Shown here: positions 40,169-46,784 of the stretch, piece after piece
Layout of the letters: each line of letters starts with the position of its first letter
How positions within the stretch are numbered: the stretch's first letter is position 1
Origin: DYTO01 sp040757795
Lineage (GTDB): Archaea > Hadarchaeota > Hadarchaeia > Hadarchaeales > Hadarchaeaceae
Length of the DNA: 46,784 bases
Direction: 5' to 3'
Assembly: GCA_040757795.1 (NCBI GenBank)
Contig: JBFLWG010000001.1
Location: forward strand, 1-46,784
The notes under the pieces: model-generated
The model's database searches: none
What the model was told of the DNA's origin: nothing
Seen by the model: only the letters and a program-made list of their open reading frames with translations
Made by a program: the position numbers and the translations under genes

Positions 40169-40969
40169 ATGACCGCTGTTCCAGTCTATGGCCACCCTGC
40201 CCTGATGGTTAAAACGGGGGGCACGCGTACGCTTGTCGTGTCAGACCTGCACTTGGGGATCGAGGGCGAGTTTGCGGCTAGAGGCGTCTCTCTGCCGAGC
40301 CAGGCCCCCCGAGTCAAGGCGAGGCTTGTCGAACTCATCGGAAAGAAGAAGCCGGACCGCCTGATCATGCTGGGGGACGTTAAGCACAACATCCCGGTGG
40401 CCAGCTGGCAGGAGTGGCGGGAGCTCCCTAGGCTCTTTGAAGACTTGCTCAAGCTTCTTCCGGTTGATATTGTCGCTGGGAACCATGACGGCGACATTAG
40501 AGGGATGCTGCCAGAGGGAGTGACGGTACACGAGCCCAGTGGGATTGTGATTGGGAAAAAGAAGATGGTCGGGTTGATGCATGGCCATGCTTGGCCATCT
40601 CCGGAACTCATGAAGGCCGAGCTGATAGTCATGGGGCACAACCACCCTGCCGTGGAGTTCAGGGACGAGCTTGGCGGAAGAATCGTGGAGCCCGTCTGGG
40701 TGAGGATGAAGTTGAAGAAGGAACGGCTGCCAAAGAAGCTCAAGATTGCGGTCGGGAAGAGGCCGCCTGAGCTTCTTCTAGTCCCGGCTTTCGGCGAGCT
40801 GGTCGGAGGCGCCCCCGTCAACAGGAAGATGCCGACCGAACTCATAGGGCCGATATTCAAGGCTGGAGCGGCCGTGCTTGATGCCGGAGAAATCTATCTC
40901 TTGGACGGCACTTTTCTCGGGACTGTGAAAGCTTCCCGAAAATTTCTGAGCACTACTTCGAGAGCATGA
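40169..40969 (+). CDS. Metallophosphoesterase (COG1407-like)
   Basis: A 266-residue calcineurin-like phosphoesterase with all metal motifs: VVSDLHLGIEG (D-x-H), MLGDVKH (GD), VAGNHDGD (GNHD), GLMHGHAWP and VMGHNHPAVEF (GHxH). This archaeal family (COG1407) is often called ICC-like phosphoesterase; the substrate (cyclic nucleotide, nucleic acid or other phosphoester) is unknown. ATG 40169 is leaderless. The 3' end overlaps the convergent uridine phosphorylase-like gene by 17 bases. Confidence 0.88.
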   Translation: MTAVPVYGHPALMVKTGGTRTLVVSDLHLGIEGEFAARGVSLPSQAPRVKARLVELIGKKKPDRLIMLGDVKHNIPVASWQEWRELPRLFEDLLKLLPVDIVAGNHDGDIRGMLPEGVTVHEPSGIVIGKKKMVGLMHGHAWPSPELMKAELIVMGHNHPAVEFRDELGGRIVEPVWVRMKLKKERLPKKLKIAVGKRPPELLLVPAFGELVGGAPVNRKMPTELIGPIFKAGAAVLDAGEIYLLDGTFLGTVKASRKFLSTTSRA

Positions 40970-41846
40970 GCCTCGATGGCACCCCGATGAGCTTGGCCAT
41001 GGTCTTGACCAAGTCGAGGTCCGGCTTCTGGCCCTTCCTGAGCTTGTCAACGAGCACCAGAGTGTCCAAGCCAATCTGAATCATGTCTTTTTCCAGCTTC
41101 GGCTTGTCCACCTGGCTGACATCTATCGCCCCTTCCTTTTCAGGGGCCGCCAGTATCGCTAAGATTTCTCCCACCAGTATCCTGTCGTCGCGCCTTCCCT
41201 CGTAGAAGTCTCGCATTGTGCAGTAGACTGAGAACTCCATCGAGCTCGCGAGGACCCCCATGCGCTTGTAGGACTCCAGCTTCGGCGTGACTAGTTCCGT
41301 GAGCGGAGAAAACTGCGGCGTCTCAGCGAAGTAAAGGTCGTCCTTGACGTGGGTGATCCCGACCCACAGGTTCTTCAGGAGGTTGTAGCCGTGCTTCTCT
41401 GAAGCCGCCACCATCATGGGGATTAGTTCAGGGTTGGCTATGGCCGGATATTCTGGGCCAACAGCTGCCCTGGTGGTACCCTCGTCCCTGACCGATGCCG
41501 TGCTTATGACCAGGTCCCCGATGTTTATGAACGGCTGAAGCGCCCCGGCGGTCCCAAGCCTCAACATTGTGACTGGGCCTTTCGCCAGCTCCATTGCCTC
41601 CGGCAGGATTATCGCGGTGCTCGCGGGGCCCATGCCAGTCGCAAACGCCGAGACCTTTATCTCCTCGTACTCGCCGTGAACCACGGTGTAGCCGCGGTCC
41701 CCTTCCTGGATTTCAGAATCCTTCAAGTACTTGGCTATTTTTTTTATTCTCCCAGAGGACCCACCGCTGAGAATGTTCGGGTGAAGCTTGTCAACACCAA
41801 GGTGATATGCTTCTCCACTTGCCGTCGTGAAAGTTATCGGTTTCAT
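40953..41846 (-). CDS. Nucleoside phosphorylase (uridine phosphorylase-like)
   Basis: A 297-residue PNP/UDP-family protein. Key blocks are ATGMGPASTAIILPEAMEL, LRLGTAGALQPFINIGDLVI and VLASSMEFSVYCTMRDF, the last holding the substrate-binding Met-Glu of the family. It would cleave uridine (or another nucleoside) with phosphate to the base and ribose 1-phosphate. The C-terminal 60 residues form a helical extension. The frame begins earlier, but ATG 41846 follows an excellent GGAGGAGTGA site and starts MKPITFTTASGEAYHLG. Together with two PRTases nearby it suggests nucleoside salvage. Confidence 0.88.
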   Translation of the reverse strand: MKPITFTTASGEAYHLGVDKLHPNILSGGSSGRIKKIAKYLKDSEIQEGDRGYTVVHGEYEEIKVSAFATGMGPASTAIILPEAMELAKGPVTMLRLGTAGALQPFINIGDLVISTASVRDEGTTRAAVGPEYPAIANPELIPMMVAASEKHGYNLLKNLWVGITHVKDDLYFAETPQFSPLTELVTPKLESYKRMGVLASSMEFSVYCTMRDFYEGRRDDRILVGEILAILAAPEKEGAIDVSQVDKPKLEKDMIQIGLDTLVLVDKLRKGQKPDLDLVKTMAKLIGVPSRLMLSK

Positions 41847-42074
41847 TTTCACTCCTCCAACTCGGTTCTGGCTGGGCACCTTTATAAGTTGCGGGGATAC
41901 AAACCCTAGACTCGCTTGGATTCTCTACCTTCCGGAGACAGTATTTTGGAACTGAAAATAGATACATTTTTGTGCCCATTTTTTGTTCTGCTTTGGATAT
42001 AAACCACACATCTGACAGAGATGAAAGCGGAAGTGAAAAAAATGAAGTGGATAACCAAAAGGGAGGTGAAAAAA

Positions 42075-42707
42075 ATGGACGACTACCGGGAGTGGAAACG
42101 CACGTTGAAAAACATGAACAGAAGACAAATACTTCGGTTCGGGGTTCTTGCACCGCTAGCAATAGCGATTGCTGTGGGCGGCATTGGCATTTACTACTTC
42201 ACTAGCAGCTCGCAAAGCGCTAATGGTCTCCAGATAATCTTCAAGGACGCGCCAGTTCCAACGCTGCTCAAAATCCAGCCGACTATCAAGGAGGTCTGGC
42301 TACAGAATCAGAGCGGGATCTGGAAGCAAATCTGGAGCGGTGAAATGAAACTTACCTTGACTCCAGACGGCGCTCAAGTGCTTCTTGACACCGTAACTGT
42401 TGACGCAGGTACATACACTGCCGCAAGGGCGTACGTCGGCAGCGTTACCGCGCACCTGGATCTGAATGGGGACAATGATTCTGAAGACAACGTGAATGTA
42501 AGCGATTACGAAAATTATCCATTTTATATAAGCGAACAGCAAACTAACACCTTGAATGCTTACGATACTAAAACATTGACTCAGTCAGTCACATACGGTG
42601 GGAAAGGTGGGAAGCTGATATTTGACATGACACTAACGATGCCGGAGAACCTCATGGAATGGCCAGAGGAGAGCCCCGTCACTGTTTCGGTAACATACGT
42701 TCCCTGA
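42075..42707 (+). CDS. Membrane-anchored DUF4382-like extracellular protein
   Basis: A 210-residue protein from ATG 42075, which follows an ideal GGAGGTGA site (42062-42069); ATGs at 42021 and 42048 are less likely. Residues 20-45 hold one transmembrane helix (VLAPLAIAIAVGGIGIYYF). Then follows a beta-sandwich: IIFKDAPVPTLLKIQPTIKE, VWLQNQSGIWKQIWSG, LLDTVTVDAGTYTAARAYVG. This is like the DUF4382 pattern of archaeal and bacterial surface proteins. DLNGDNDSEDNVN may bind Ca2+. A TATA-like ggatataaac lies at 41997-42006. The rest of the space 41847-42074 shows nothing else I can name. Confidence 0.7.
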   Translation: MDDYREWKRTLKNMNRRQILRFGVLAPLAIAIAVGGIGIYYFTSSSQSANGLQIIFKDAPVPTLLKIQPTIKEVWLQNQSGIWKQIWSGEMKLTLTPDGAQVLLDTVTVDAGTYTAARAYVGSVTAHLDLNGDNDSEDNVNVSDYENYPFYISEQQTNTLNAYDTKTLTQSVTYGGKGGKLIFDMTLTMPENLMEWPEESPVTVSVTYVP

Positions 42708-42722
42708 TTCCTGAAATGAAAC

Positions 42723-42772
42723 GAGGGCCGATTCCACAGAAAAACCGGGACGGTCCTCTTTGCTTATTTTTT
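42723..42772 (+). terminator. Possible terminator or hairpin after the DUF4382-like gene
   Basis: gagggccg (42723-42730) can pair with cggtcctc (42751-42758) in an 8-bp stem with one G-T pair and a 20-base loop, followed by the T-rich tgcttatttttt (42761-42772). The T-tract alone could end transcription in archaea; the hairpin may be incidental. Confidence 0.35.
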
Positions 42773-42779
42773 AAACTAC

Positions 42780-42992
42780 TTATTTTATGTAACGCGACTC
42801 TTCAAGCTGCTTCATGATTATGTGCAAGACACATTTGTTAGTTGCGACGTTGCTGTCCTTTGCCATCTGTTCCAGAAGTTTTTTAACAGTGGGCGGGAGG
42901 TAGACGACTAGCTTCTGGTTCTTAGGCTCCAGAAATAAGTCTGCTAGTGAGACTGAGTCTGGAGTTAAGGTTCGTTTGTTTATCTTCAACAC
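42780..42992 (-). CDS. Small ribbon-helix-helix-like DNA-binding protein
   Basis: A 70-residue protein whose second half, KLVVYLPPTVKKLLEQMAKD then SNVATNKCVLHIIMKQLEES, has the ribbon-helix-helix pattern: a short beta strand, helix, turn and second helix. The first 25 residues are polar and unassigned. The start is GTG 42992, about 30 bases after a TATA-like ttttattaac (43019-43028, minus strand). Such proteins are often antitoxins or local repressors; no toxin partner was recognised next to it. Confidence 0.65.
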   Translation of the reverse strand: MLKINKRTLTPDSVSLADLFLEPKNQKLVVYLPPTVKKLLEQMAKDSNVATNKCVLHIIMKQLEESRYIK

Positions 42993-43145
42993 ATCGCCAA
43001 ACTACGTTACGATTCCATGGTTAATAAAATCTCTATTGGTGTGTGTAAAAAATATCTCAGCCAAAATCCCAGGCTGCTTTTAAAGACTTCTGAGCTGGCC
43101 GCCGAAAGCCTAAAAACTCGCTGATTACCGGTTGAATTGAGCGGC

Positions 43146-43712
43146 ATGAAAAAATCCAAATGGACCAATCTGGTGGCTGACCTTGCGATTGTGCTGGTCT
43201 CGCTGGCCTCCCTGTTCGCGACGGTCAGCTGGATTGCCTCCAGTAAGGCGAGCGGGCCGGCGAGTGACAGCAAGACCGCTGCCCTTGGAATAATGATCCT
43301 GAGGCTGGAGTCGGAAACCGACGCTTCCAACTACCTCACGCAGGCCCAGATGAGCGCAACCCTGGCGAGCATCTCCTTTGCCAGGGCTGAGGCGACAGAC
43401 AACCTTGAGCTCAAGAGTTATTTGGACAACCTTGGGTACACCCAGATTTCTCTCGCGAACTTTTACACTGCCGCGGCGGAAAATGCAAAAAACAAGGCCA
43501 ATTCATACTATGACAACTACTCGCAGAGGATGGCGGACGCTGCCAAGCTGGGCGGCGTGGCTGACATGAGGTCGACCGCGGCGCTGATATTCACGGCGAC
43601 GGCGATAGTGGGCTCAAGCGGCACCCTGCTCAAGCGGAGGGAAGTTGTCTACCTTGCTGTCCCGATTTTCATAATCGCCGCGGGATTCTTCGTCTGGTCA
43701 TTTCTGATTTGA
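43146..43712 (+). CDS. Membrane protein with three helices and a helical extracellular region
   Basis: A 188-residue protein. Residues about 10-30 (LVADLAIVLVSLASLFATVSWIA) form the first transmembrane helix. A helical, Ala-rich domain of about 110 residues follows (ASDSKTAALGIMILRLESET and NFYTAAAENAKNKANSYYD). Two helices come at the C-terminus (AALIFTATAIVGSSG and VVYLAVPIFIIAAGFFVWSFLI). It is reminiscent of DUF4337-type proteins but not firmly recognised. ATG 43146 is used; TTG 43137 would add three residues. The gene ends six bases before the convergent RNase J gene. Confidence 0.65.
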   Translation: MKKSKWTNLVADLAIVLVSLASLFATVSWIASSKASGPASDSKTAALGIMILRLESETDASNYLTQAQMSATLASISFARAEATDNLELKSYLDNLGYTQISLANFYTAAAENAKNKANSYYDNYSQRMADAAKLGGVADMRSTAALIFTATAIVGSSGTLLKRREVVYLAVPIFIIAAGFFVWSFLI

Positions 43713-43718
43713 CGCGCG

Positions 43719-45065
43719 CTAGAACTCGTAGGCCTTCCCGACCTCTATCTTCTCGTGGACTCCTTTGACTAGGCCGTGGAACAGCTCCGGCTGCTCGGAG
43801 TGGATTGGGAAGAGGTGTTTAGGGTTGACCTCCCTGACTATCCCCTCTATCTCCCTCCTCGAGCAGTGCCCGGATGAGTGGACCTGGTGGAAGCGCAGCT
43901 TGAAGTGCCTCAGCCAGTTGAGCATGACCTGGGCCTCGAACTCTTCCTCCGGGTAGGGTTCGGACATGGAGTAAACAAAATGGCTTCCCCGGTCGGGATT
44001 TATGTCGACAAATTCGGCAAAATGGTAAAAGTCCAGGTTCAGCAGAAAATCCTTCTGGCGCTTGTGGATGTCATCGGCTTTGAGCGCTCCATCGATGAAC
44101 GGCCTCTCCCACTTGTCGTAGTCCTTTTCCAGGTAGCCGCCGCTCTCCTTCCTGCGGGCGTAGACGAGGTAATCCCTGCCGATCTTAGGGACGTCTAGCC
44201 CCTCTTTTGCCAGGCTTGAGAGCAGGAACGCGGTTCTTGTGGGGAGTACTAATTTTCTGCCGATGTCCTTCGCCACCTTCACGAAAGTAGCCATCCTGTC
44301 GATGTCCCTCGGGTAGAACGTGGCAACGGCGAGTCTTTTCGCGTCCGAGAGGAACTCGCGGCTCTTGGCCCCGACGTCGCTCTCTCCCCCGACGTACCTC
44401 TGCCTTTCCTCGGTGGACATCCTGGTCCCCTCGCATATCATGGCGACCGGCGCCTCCTTGGCCGCGGCGGAGATGAACCGCTCCGTCAGCTCGGCGCTCG
44501 GGCCGTGCTTTCGGAAGTCGCCGGTGTAGACCACGGCGCCGCTTGACGTGTGGATGATGAAGCCGCACGCCCCAGGGGCCGAGTGGTCAACGCCCATGGG
44601 GATGACCTCAATTGAGCCGACCTTTATCTTCTTCCCCGGCTCGAAGGCGCGGTAGTCGTGCTCGCCGAACTTTATCTGGCTGGTAGTCTCGATTGCGTCG
44701 ACGGCCGCCTTGGCCACCCTGCTGATGTGGACCGGAATAGAACTATCAACCAAATCCAGACGGGCGATGTGGTCGTAGTGGGGGTGGGAAATGAAGATGG
44801 CGTCAAAATCTGGCTTGTGGTACTTCAGGTCCGTAAACCTCAGCGCCTCTCTCGAGTAAAGGCCGCGGATCTTTGGCACAAGCCCGAACTCGAAATAGTC
44901 CTTCGCCCCGGCGACGCCGCGCGGCTGGATCCATCCCGTGAAATAGTCCTCGCCGCTGCCGAAGCTCTGCCCGAACTCCAGCCAGACCCTCGTTCCGCCG
45001 TCCTCAAGCAGGATCTTGCTGCCTCCGATTTCGCCGATGCCGCCGTAGAATGTGACTTTGGTCAT
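43719..45065 (-). CDS. RNase J-type metallo-beta-lactamase/beta-CASP ribonuclease
   Basis: A 448-residue protein with the MBL metal motif SHPHYDHIARL (HxHxDH), MGVDHSAPGACGF (His), VYTGDFRKHG (Asp) and the beta-CASP C-terminal motifs VHSSGHCSRREI and HLFPIHSEQP. This set is typical of archaeal RNase J, which degrades RNA 5' to 3' and acts in mRNA decay. It lacks the bacterial RNase J C-terminal domain, as archaeal forms do. One loop (ARRKESGGYLEKDYDKW, 287-303) is not typical in my recollection. ATG 45065 is about 25-30 bases after a TATA-like gttttttacc. A 17-bp dyad lies between the two. Confidence 0.85.
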   Translation of the reverse strand: MTKVTFYGGIGEIGGSKILLEDGGTRVWLEFGQSFGSGEDYFTGWIQPRGVAGAKDYFEFGLVPKIRGLYSREALRFTDLKYHKPDFDAIFISHPHYDHIARLDLVDSSIPVHISRVAKAAVDAIETTSQIKFGEHDYRAFEPGKKIKVGSIEVIPMGVDHSAPGACGFIIHTSSGAVVYTGDFRKHGPSAELTERFISAAAKEAPVAMICEGTRMSTEERQRYVGGESDVGAKSREFLSDAKRLAVATFYPRDIDRMATFVKVAKDIGRKLVLPTRTAFLLSSLAKEGLDVPKIGRDYLVYARRKESGGYLEKDYDKWERPFIDGALKADDIHKRQKDFLLNLDFYHFAEFVDINPDRGSHFVYSMSEPYPEEEFEAQVMLNWLRHFKLRFHQVHSSGHCSRREIEGIVREVNPKHLFPIHSEQPELFHGLVKGVHEKIEVGKAYEF

Positions 45066-45070
45066 CAGAT

Positions 45071-45087
45071 TATCCTGCTGCAGGATA
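45071..45087 (-). promoter_or_regulatory. 17-bp dyad immediately upstream of the RNase J start
   Basis: TATCCTGC-T-GCAGGATA: perfect eight-base arms around one base, ending six bases before ATG 45065 and directly next to the TATA-like box at 45088-45097. It overlaps the predicted transcription start. It could be a repressor operator or, if transcribed, a 5' hairpin. Confidence 0.5.
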
Positions 45088-45157
45088 GGTAAAAAACTCC
45101 GCGCTCGCCCCTAACACAATAATTTATTTTATCGTATCTTGTAAATTATGCGATTGA

Positions 45158-46784
45158 ATGGCCCTTGAAGGATTGGATGGAAAGTACGTGGACATCGGAG
45201 CGTCTGGCGCCCTGCTGATAGTGCTGCTGGCGCTCGCCGTCTGTCTCCCGGCTTATTACATCCTCAGGAAAAAAGTGGAAAAGAAACTTGTCCTTGCAGT
45301 GCTCGGCCTGTTCCTCGCAGGCTATGCTTTCAGGATGTTCTTCATGCTGAGGAACCCCCTGGTCTACGGGATAGACGGCCCCTACTACGTCGAGCAGGTT
45401 AACAGCATCGTTGCCACCGGGGCGCCTTCGGAGCCAGCCGTCGAGCCACTCATTCTTTACTTGGCGAGCGGTGCATCCGTCTTCACGAACGACGCGACCC
45501 TAGGCATAAAGATCACGCAGGCATTCCTTTCGGCGCTGCCAATCCTTACCATTTGGCTGCTAGTGTATTACCTGACTAGGAGCAAGCTGGCGAGCTTTGC
45601 GGCCGCGCTTCTGATGACTTTCTCTGCGGTGAGCATGGGGATATCTGACGCCCTGAGAAACGCCGGCGCGCTTGCATTTCTGCCGTCGTTCTACCTGTTT
45701 TTCTTCAAGTTCGTCAACGGCGAGGGGCCCGAGTGGAAGTTGAAGGCCCTGAAAATTTGGAAAATGAAAGTGGGGCTGGCGCTCAACCTGAACCTGTTGC
45801 TTTCCTTCATCATCTACCTCTTGATAATCGCCAGCCACTTCCTAACTGCCGGGTTTGTCGTCATGACGGTGGTGGCGTACATCGCGTTCTTCACTGGTTA
45901 TCGCAGGAAAATCCCGTGGAAAGAGCTAAAGTTCATGATGACCTTGGCGATTGCAGTATTGCTGGGCATGGCAGCCTCCAGCACCGTCCGCGGCAAGATA
46001 TTCGCGGTGTCGAACGACCTCGCCAAAAGCGACCCCGTCCCCTCTGGCCTTTTCCCTTTCTCGGAATCACCGCTGCCAGTCCCCCCTGGAGGCGAGGGCG
46101 GCGCCCCACCAAGCTTTTTCATGATAATGGTGCCGTTGATCCTGCTGGCGCTTCCAGCGATGTTGTTCAGCCTACACCACAAAGATAAACGATACCTACT
46201 GTTCACGGCCACAATCCCATTGGTCATCCTCTGCATGCAAACATGGATAGTCAACTACATGTACGGGTTCAGATTCTTCATAATGGTTTATGTTGCGCTT
46301 TATGTGCTGGGGGGGGTTTCCGTCTGGTGTCTCCGGGACAGGGCAAAAAAAGTCTCCGCTGCCGTGCTTGCCGCCGGCATTGTCTTTTCCCTTGTATCAA
46401 TCGCGGGCATGGCTGCTGGGACCTCAAGCTGGATTTCTCAGGAAACTTGGAATCAGTTGAGTTGGATAGGCCGGCGGCTACCTGAAAACTCGATAATCAC
46501 AACTTCGGAGGGCGGGCTGTTTTACTGGGGACAGCTGGTATTCGGAAAGACGCTGGGTTCTTCCTTCCTGCCTGGGTGGGCTTCATCGCTGAGCAGCCTG
46601 GCAATGCAGATGAGGCAATTCCAAAACCCGGACAATATTGTTCTGGCAGTTGTTAACAAGAATATTGCTGCGGGCGAGAACCTCCAAAAGCTGGGCCTTC
46701 AACTGTATGATAACCTGCAGACTGAAAATTACATCGTGCTAAAGCTGGATGAAAACTCCGATAACACGATTAGTGGATACAGTG
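45158..46784 (+). CDS. Multi-pass membrane glycosyltransferase-like protein (GT-C fold), 3' end beyond window
   Basis: An open frame from ATG 45158 runs to the right edge (542 codons, no stop). It has about ten transmembrane helices in the first 420 residues. The first external loop has NPLVYGIDGPYYVEQV, an acidic motif in the place of the catalytic Asp of GT-C enzymes (PMT, ArnT, AglB). The soluble part begins about 430 (SWISQETWNQLSWIGRRLPE, then NSIITTSEGGLFYWGQL), similar to oligosaccharyltransferase-type external domains. GT-C enzymes use polyprenyl-phosphate sugars on the outer membrane face, which fits protein or lipid glycosylation. A TATA-like aatttattttatcg lies at 45120-45133. The exact family cannot be set without the C-terminus. 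Confidence 0.75.
   Translation, partial: MALEGLDGKYVDIGASGALLIVLLALAVCLPAYYILRKKVEKKLVLAVLGLFLAGYAFRMFFMLRNPLVYGIDGPYYVEQVNSIVATGAPSEPAVEPLILYLASGASVFTNDATLGIKITQAFLSALPILTIWLLVYYLTRSKLASFAAALLMTFSAVSMGISDALRNAGALAFLPSFYLFFFKFVNGEGPEWKLKALKIWKMKVGLALNLNLLLSFIIYLLIIASHFLTAGFVVMTVVAYIAFFTGYRRKIPWKELKFMMTLAIAVLLGMAASSTVRGKIFAVSNDLAKSDPVPSGLFPFSESPLPVPPGGEGGAPPSFFMIMVPLILLALPAMLFSLHHKDKRYLLFTATIPLVILCMQTWIVNYMYGFRFFIMVYVALYVLGGVSVWCLRDRAKKVSAAVLAAGIVFSLVSIAGMAAGTSSWISQETWNQLSWIGRRLPENSIITTSEGGLFYWGQLVFGKTLGSSFLPGWASSLSSLAMQMRQFQNPDNIVLAVVNKNIAAGENLQKLGLQLYDNLQTENYIVLKLDENSDNTISGYS

Noticed and set aside
42780..43712. RHH-like gene and the neighbouring membrane protein as a toxin-antitoxin pair
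   Set aside because: They are divergent, not in one operon, and the membrane protein does not resemble a known toxin.

Overview
This is a chromosomal segment of an archaeon. The genes that show it are the archaeal DnaG primase, CDP-archaeol synthase (CarS), a tetraether lipid synthase (Tes)-like radical SAM enzyme, an archaeal RNase J-type beta-CASP nuclease, a Hjc-like resolvase and a tRNA-Gln with a bulge-helix-bulge intron. Many genes have a TATA-like box about 25 to 35 nt upstream of the start codon (leaderless or short-leader transcripts); others have GGAGGTGA-type ribosome binding sites. GTG and TTG starts are frequent. Base composition is moderately GC-rich, except for an AT-rich Fic gene. 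The lineage cannot be fixed from the sequence; a euryarchaeal or Hadarchaeota-like genome would fit, at low confidence.

Layout. 1-3.7 kb: a large secreted repeat protein (cut by the window edge), divergent from a membrane-anchored winged-helix protein. 3.7-8.5 kb: a SPASM radical SAM enzyme with a SemiSWEET transporter, a P-loop kinase-like protein, a TIM-barrel isomerase-like protein and a CPBP-like membrane protein with an eroded active site. 8.5-22.2 kb: an almost complete acetyl-cycle arginine pathway (argG-argH-argC, then argJ, argB-argD-argF, carbamate kinase). It is interrupted by a 3.4 kb block on the opposite strand with two intact rhomboid proteases, one catalytically dead rhomboid paralogue, a frameshifted membrane-anchored protein and a small membrane protein. 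It is interrupted again by an AT-rich fic gene between argJ and argB, flanked by two copies of the argJ 3' end.

22.2-27.6 kb: a DUF4443-type HTH protein, a DUF4430 protein with an ECF S-component-like membrane protein, a GT4/GT5 glycosyltransferase, the intron-containing tRNA-Gln, a membrane-anchored Lon-type (S16) protease and a nucleotide-sugar epimerase. 27.6-36.8 kb: Tes-like enzyme divergent from carS (membrane ether lipids), PfkB kinase, two phosphoribosyltransferases, CDF metal exporter, zinc-ribbon and TOPRIM proteins, HAD phosphatase, COG2426 membrane protein, dnaG, GNAT acetyltransferase and Hjc-like nuclease. 36.8-46.8 kb: FUN14-like protein, ABC-2 exporter, secreted beta-propeller, metallophosphoesterase, uridine phosphorylase-like enzyme, DUF4382-like and small membrane proteins, an RHH-like regulator, RNase J, and a GT-C-like membrane glycosyltransferase cut by the right edge.

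Functionally, the arginine genes convert glutamate to arginine with recycling of the acetyl group by ArgJ; carbamate kinase could supply carbamoyl phosphate. Tes and CarS act at two steps of archaeal lipid synthesis. No CRISPR array, rRNA, transposase or integrase was seen, and no stretch over 300 bases lacks a gene.
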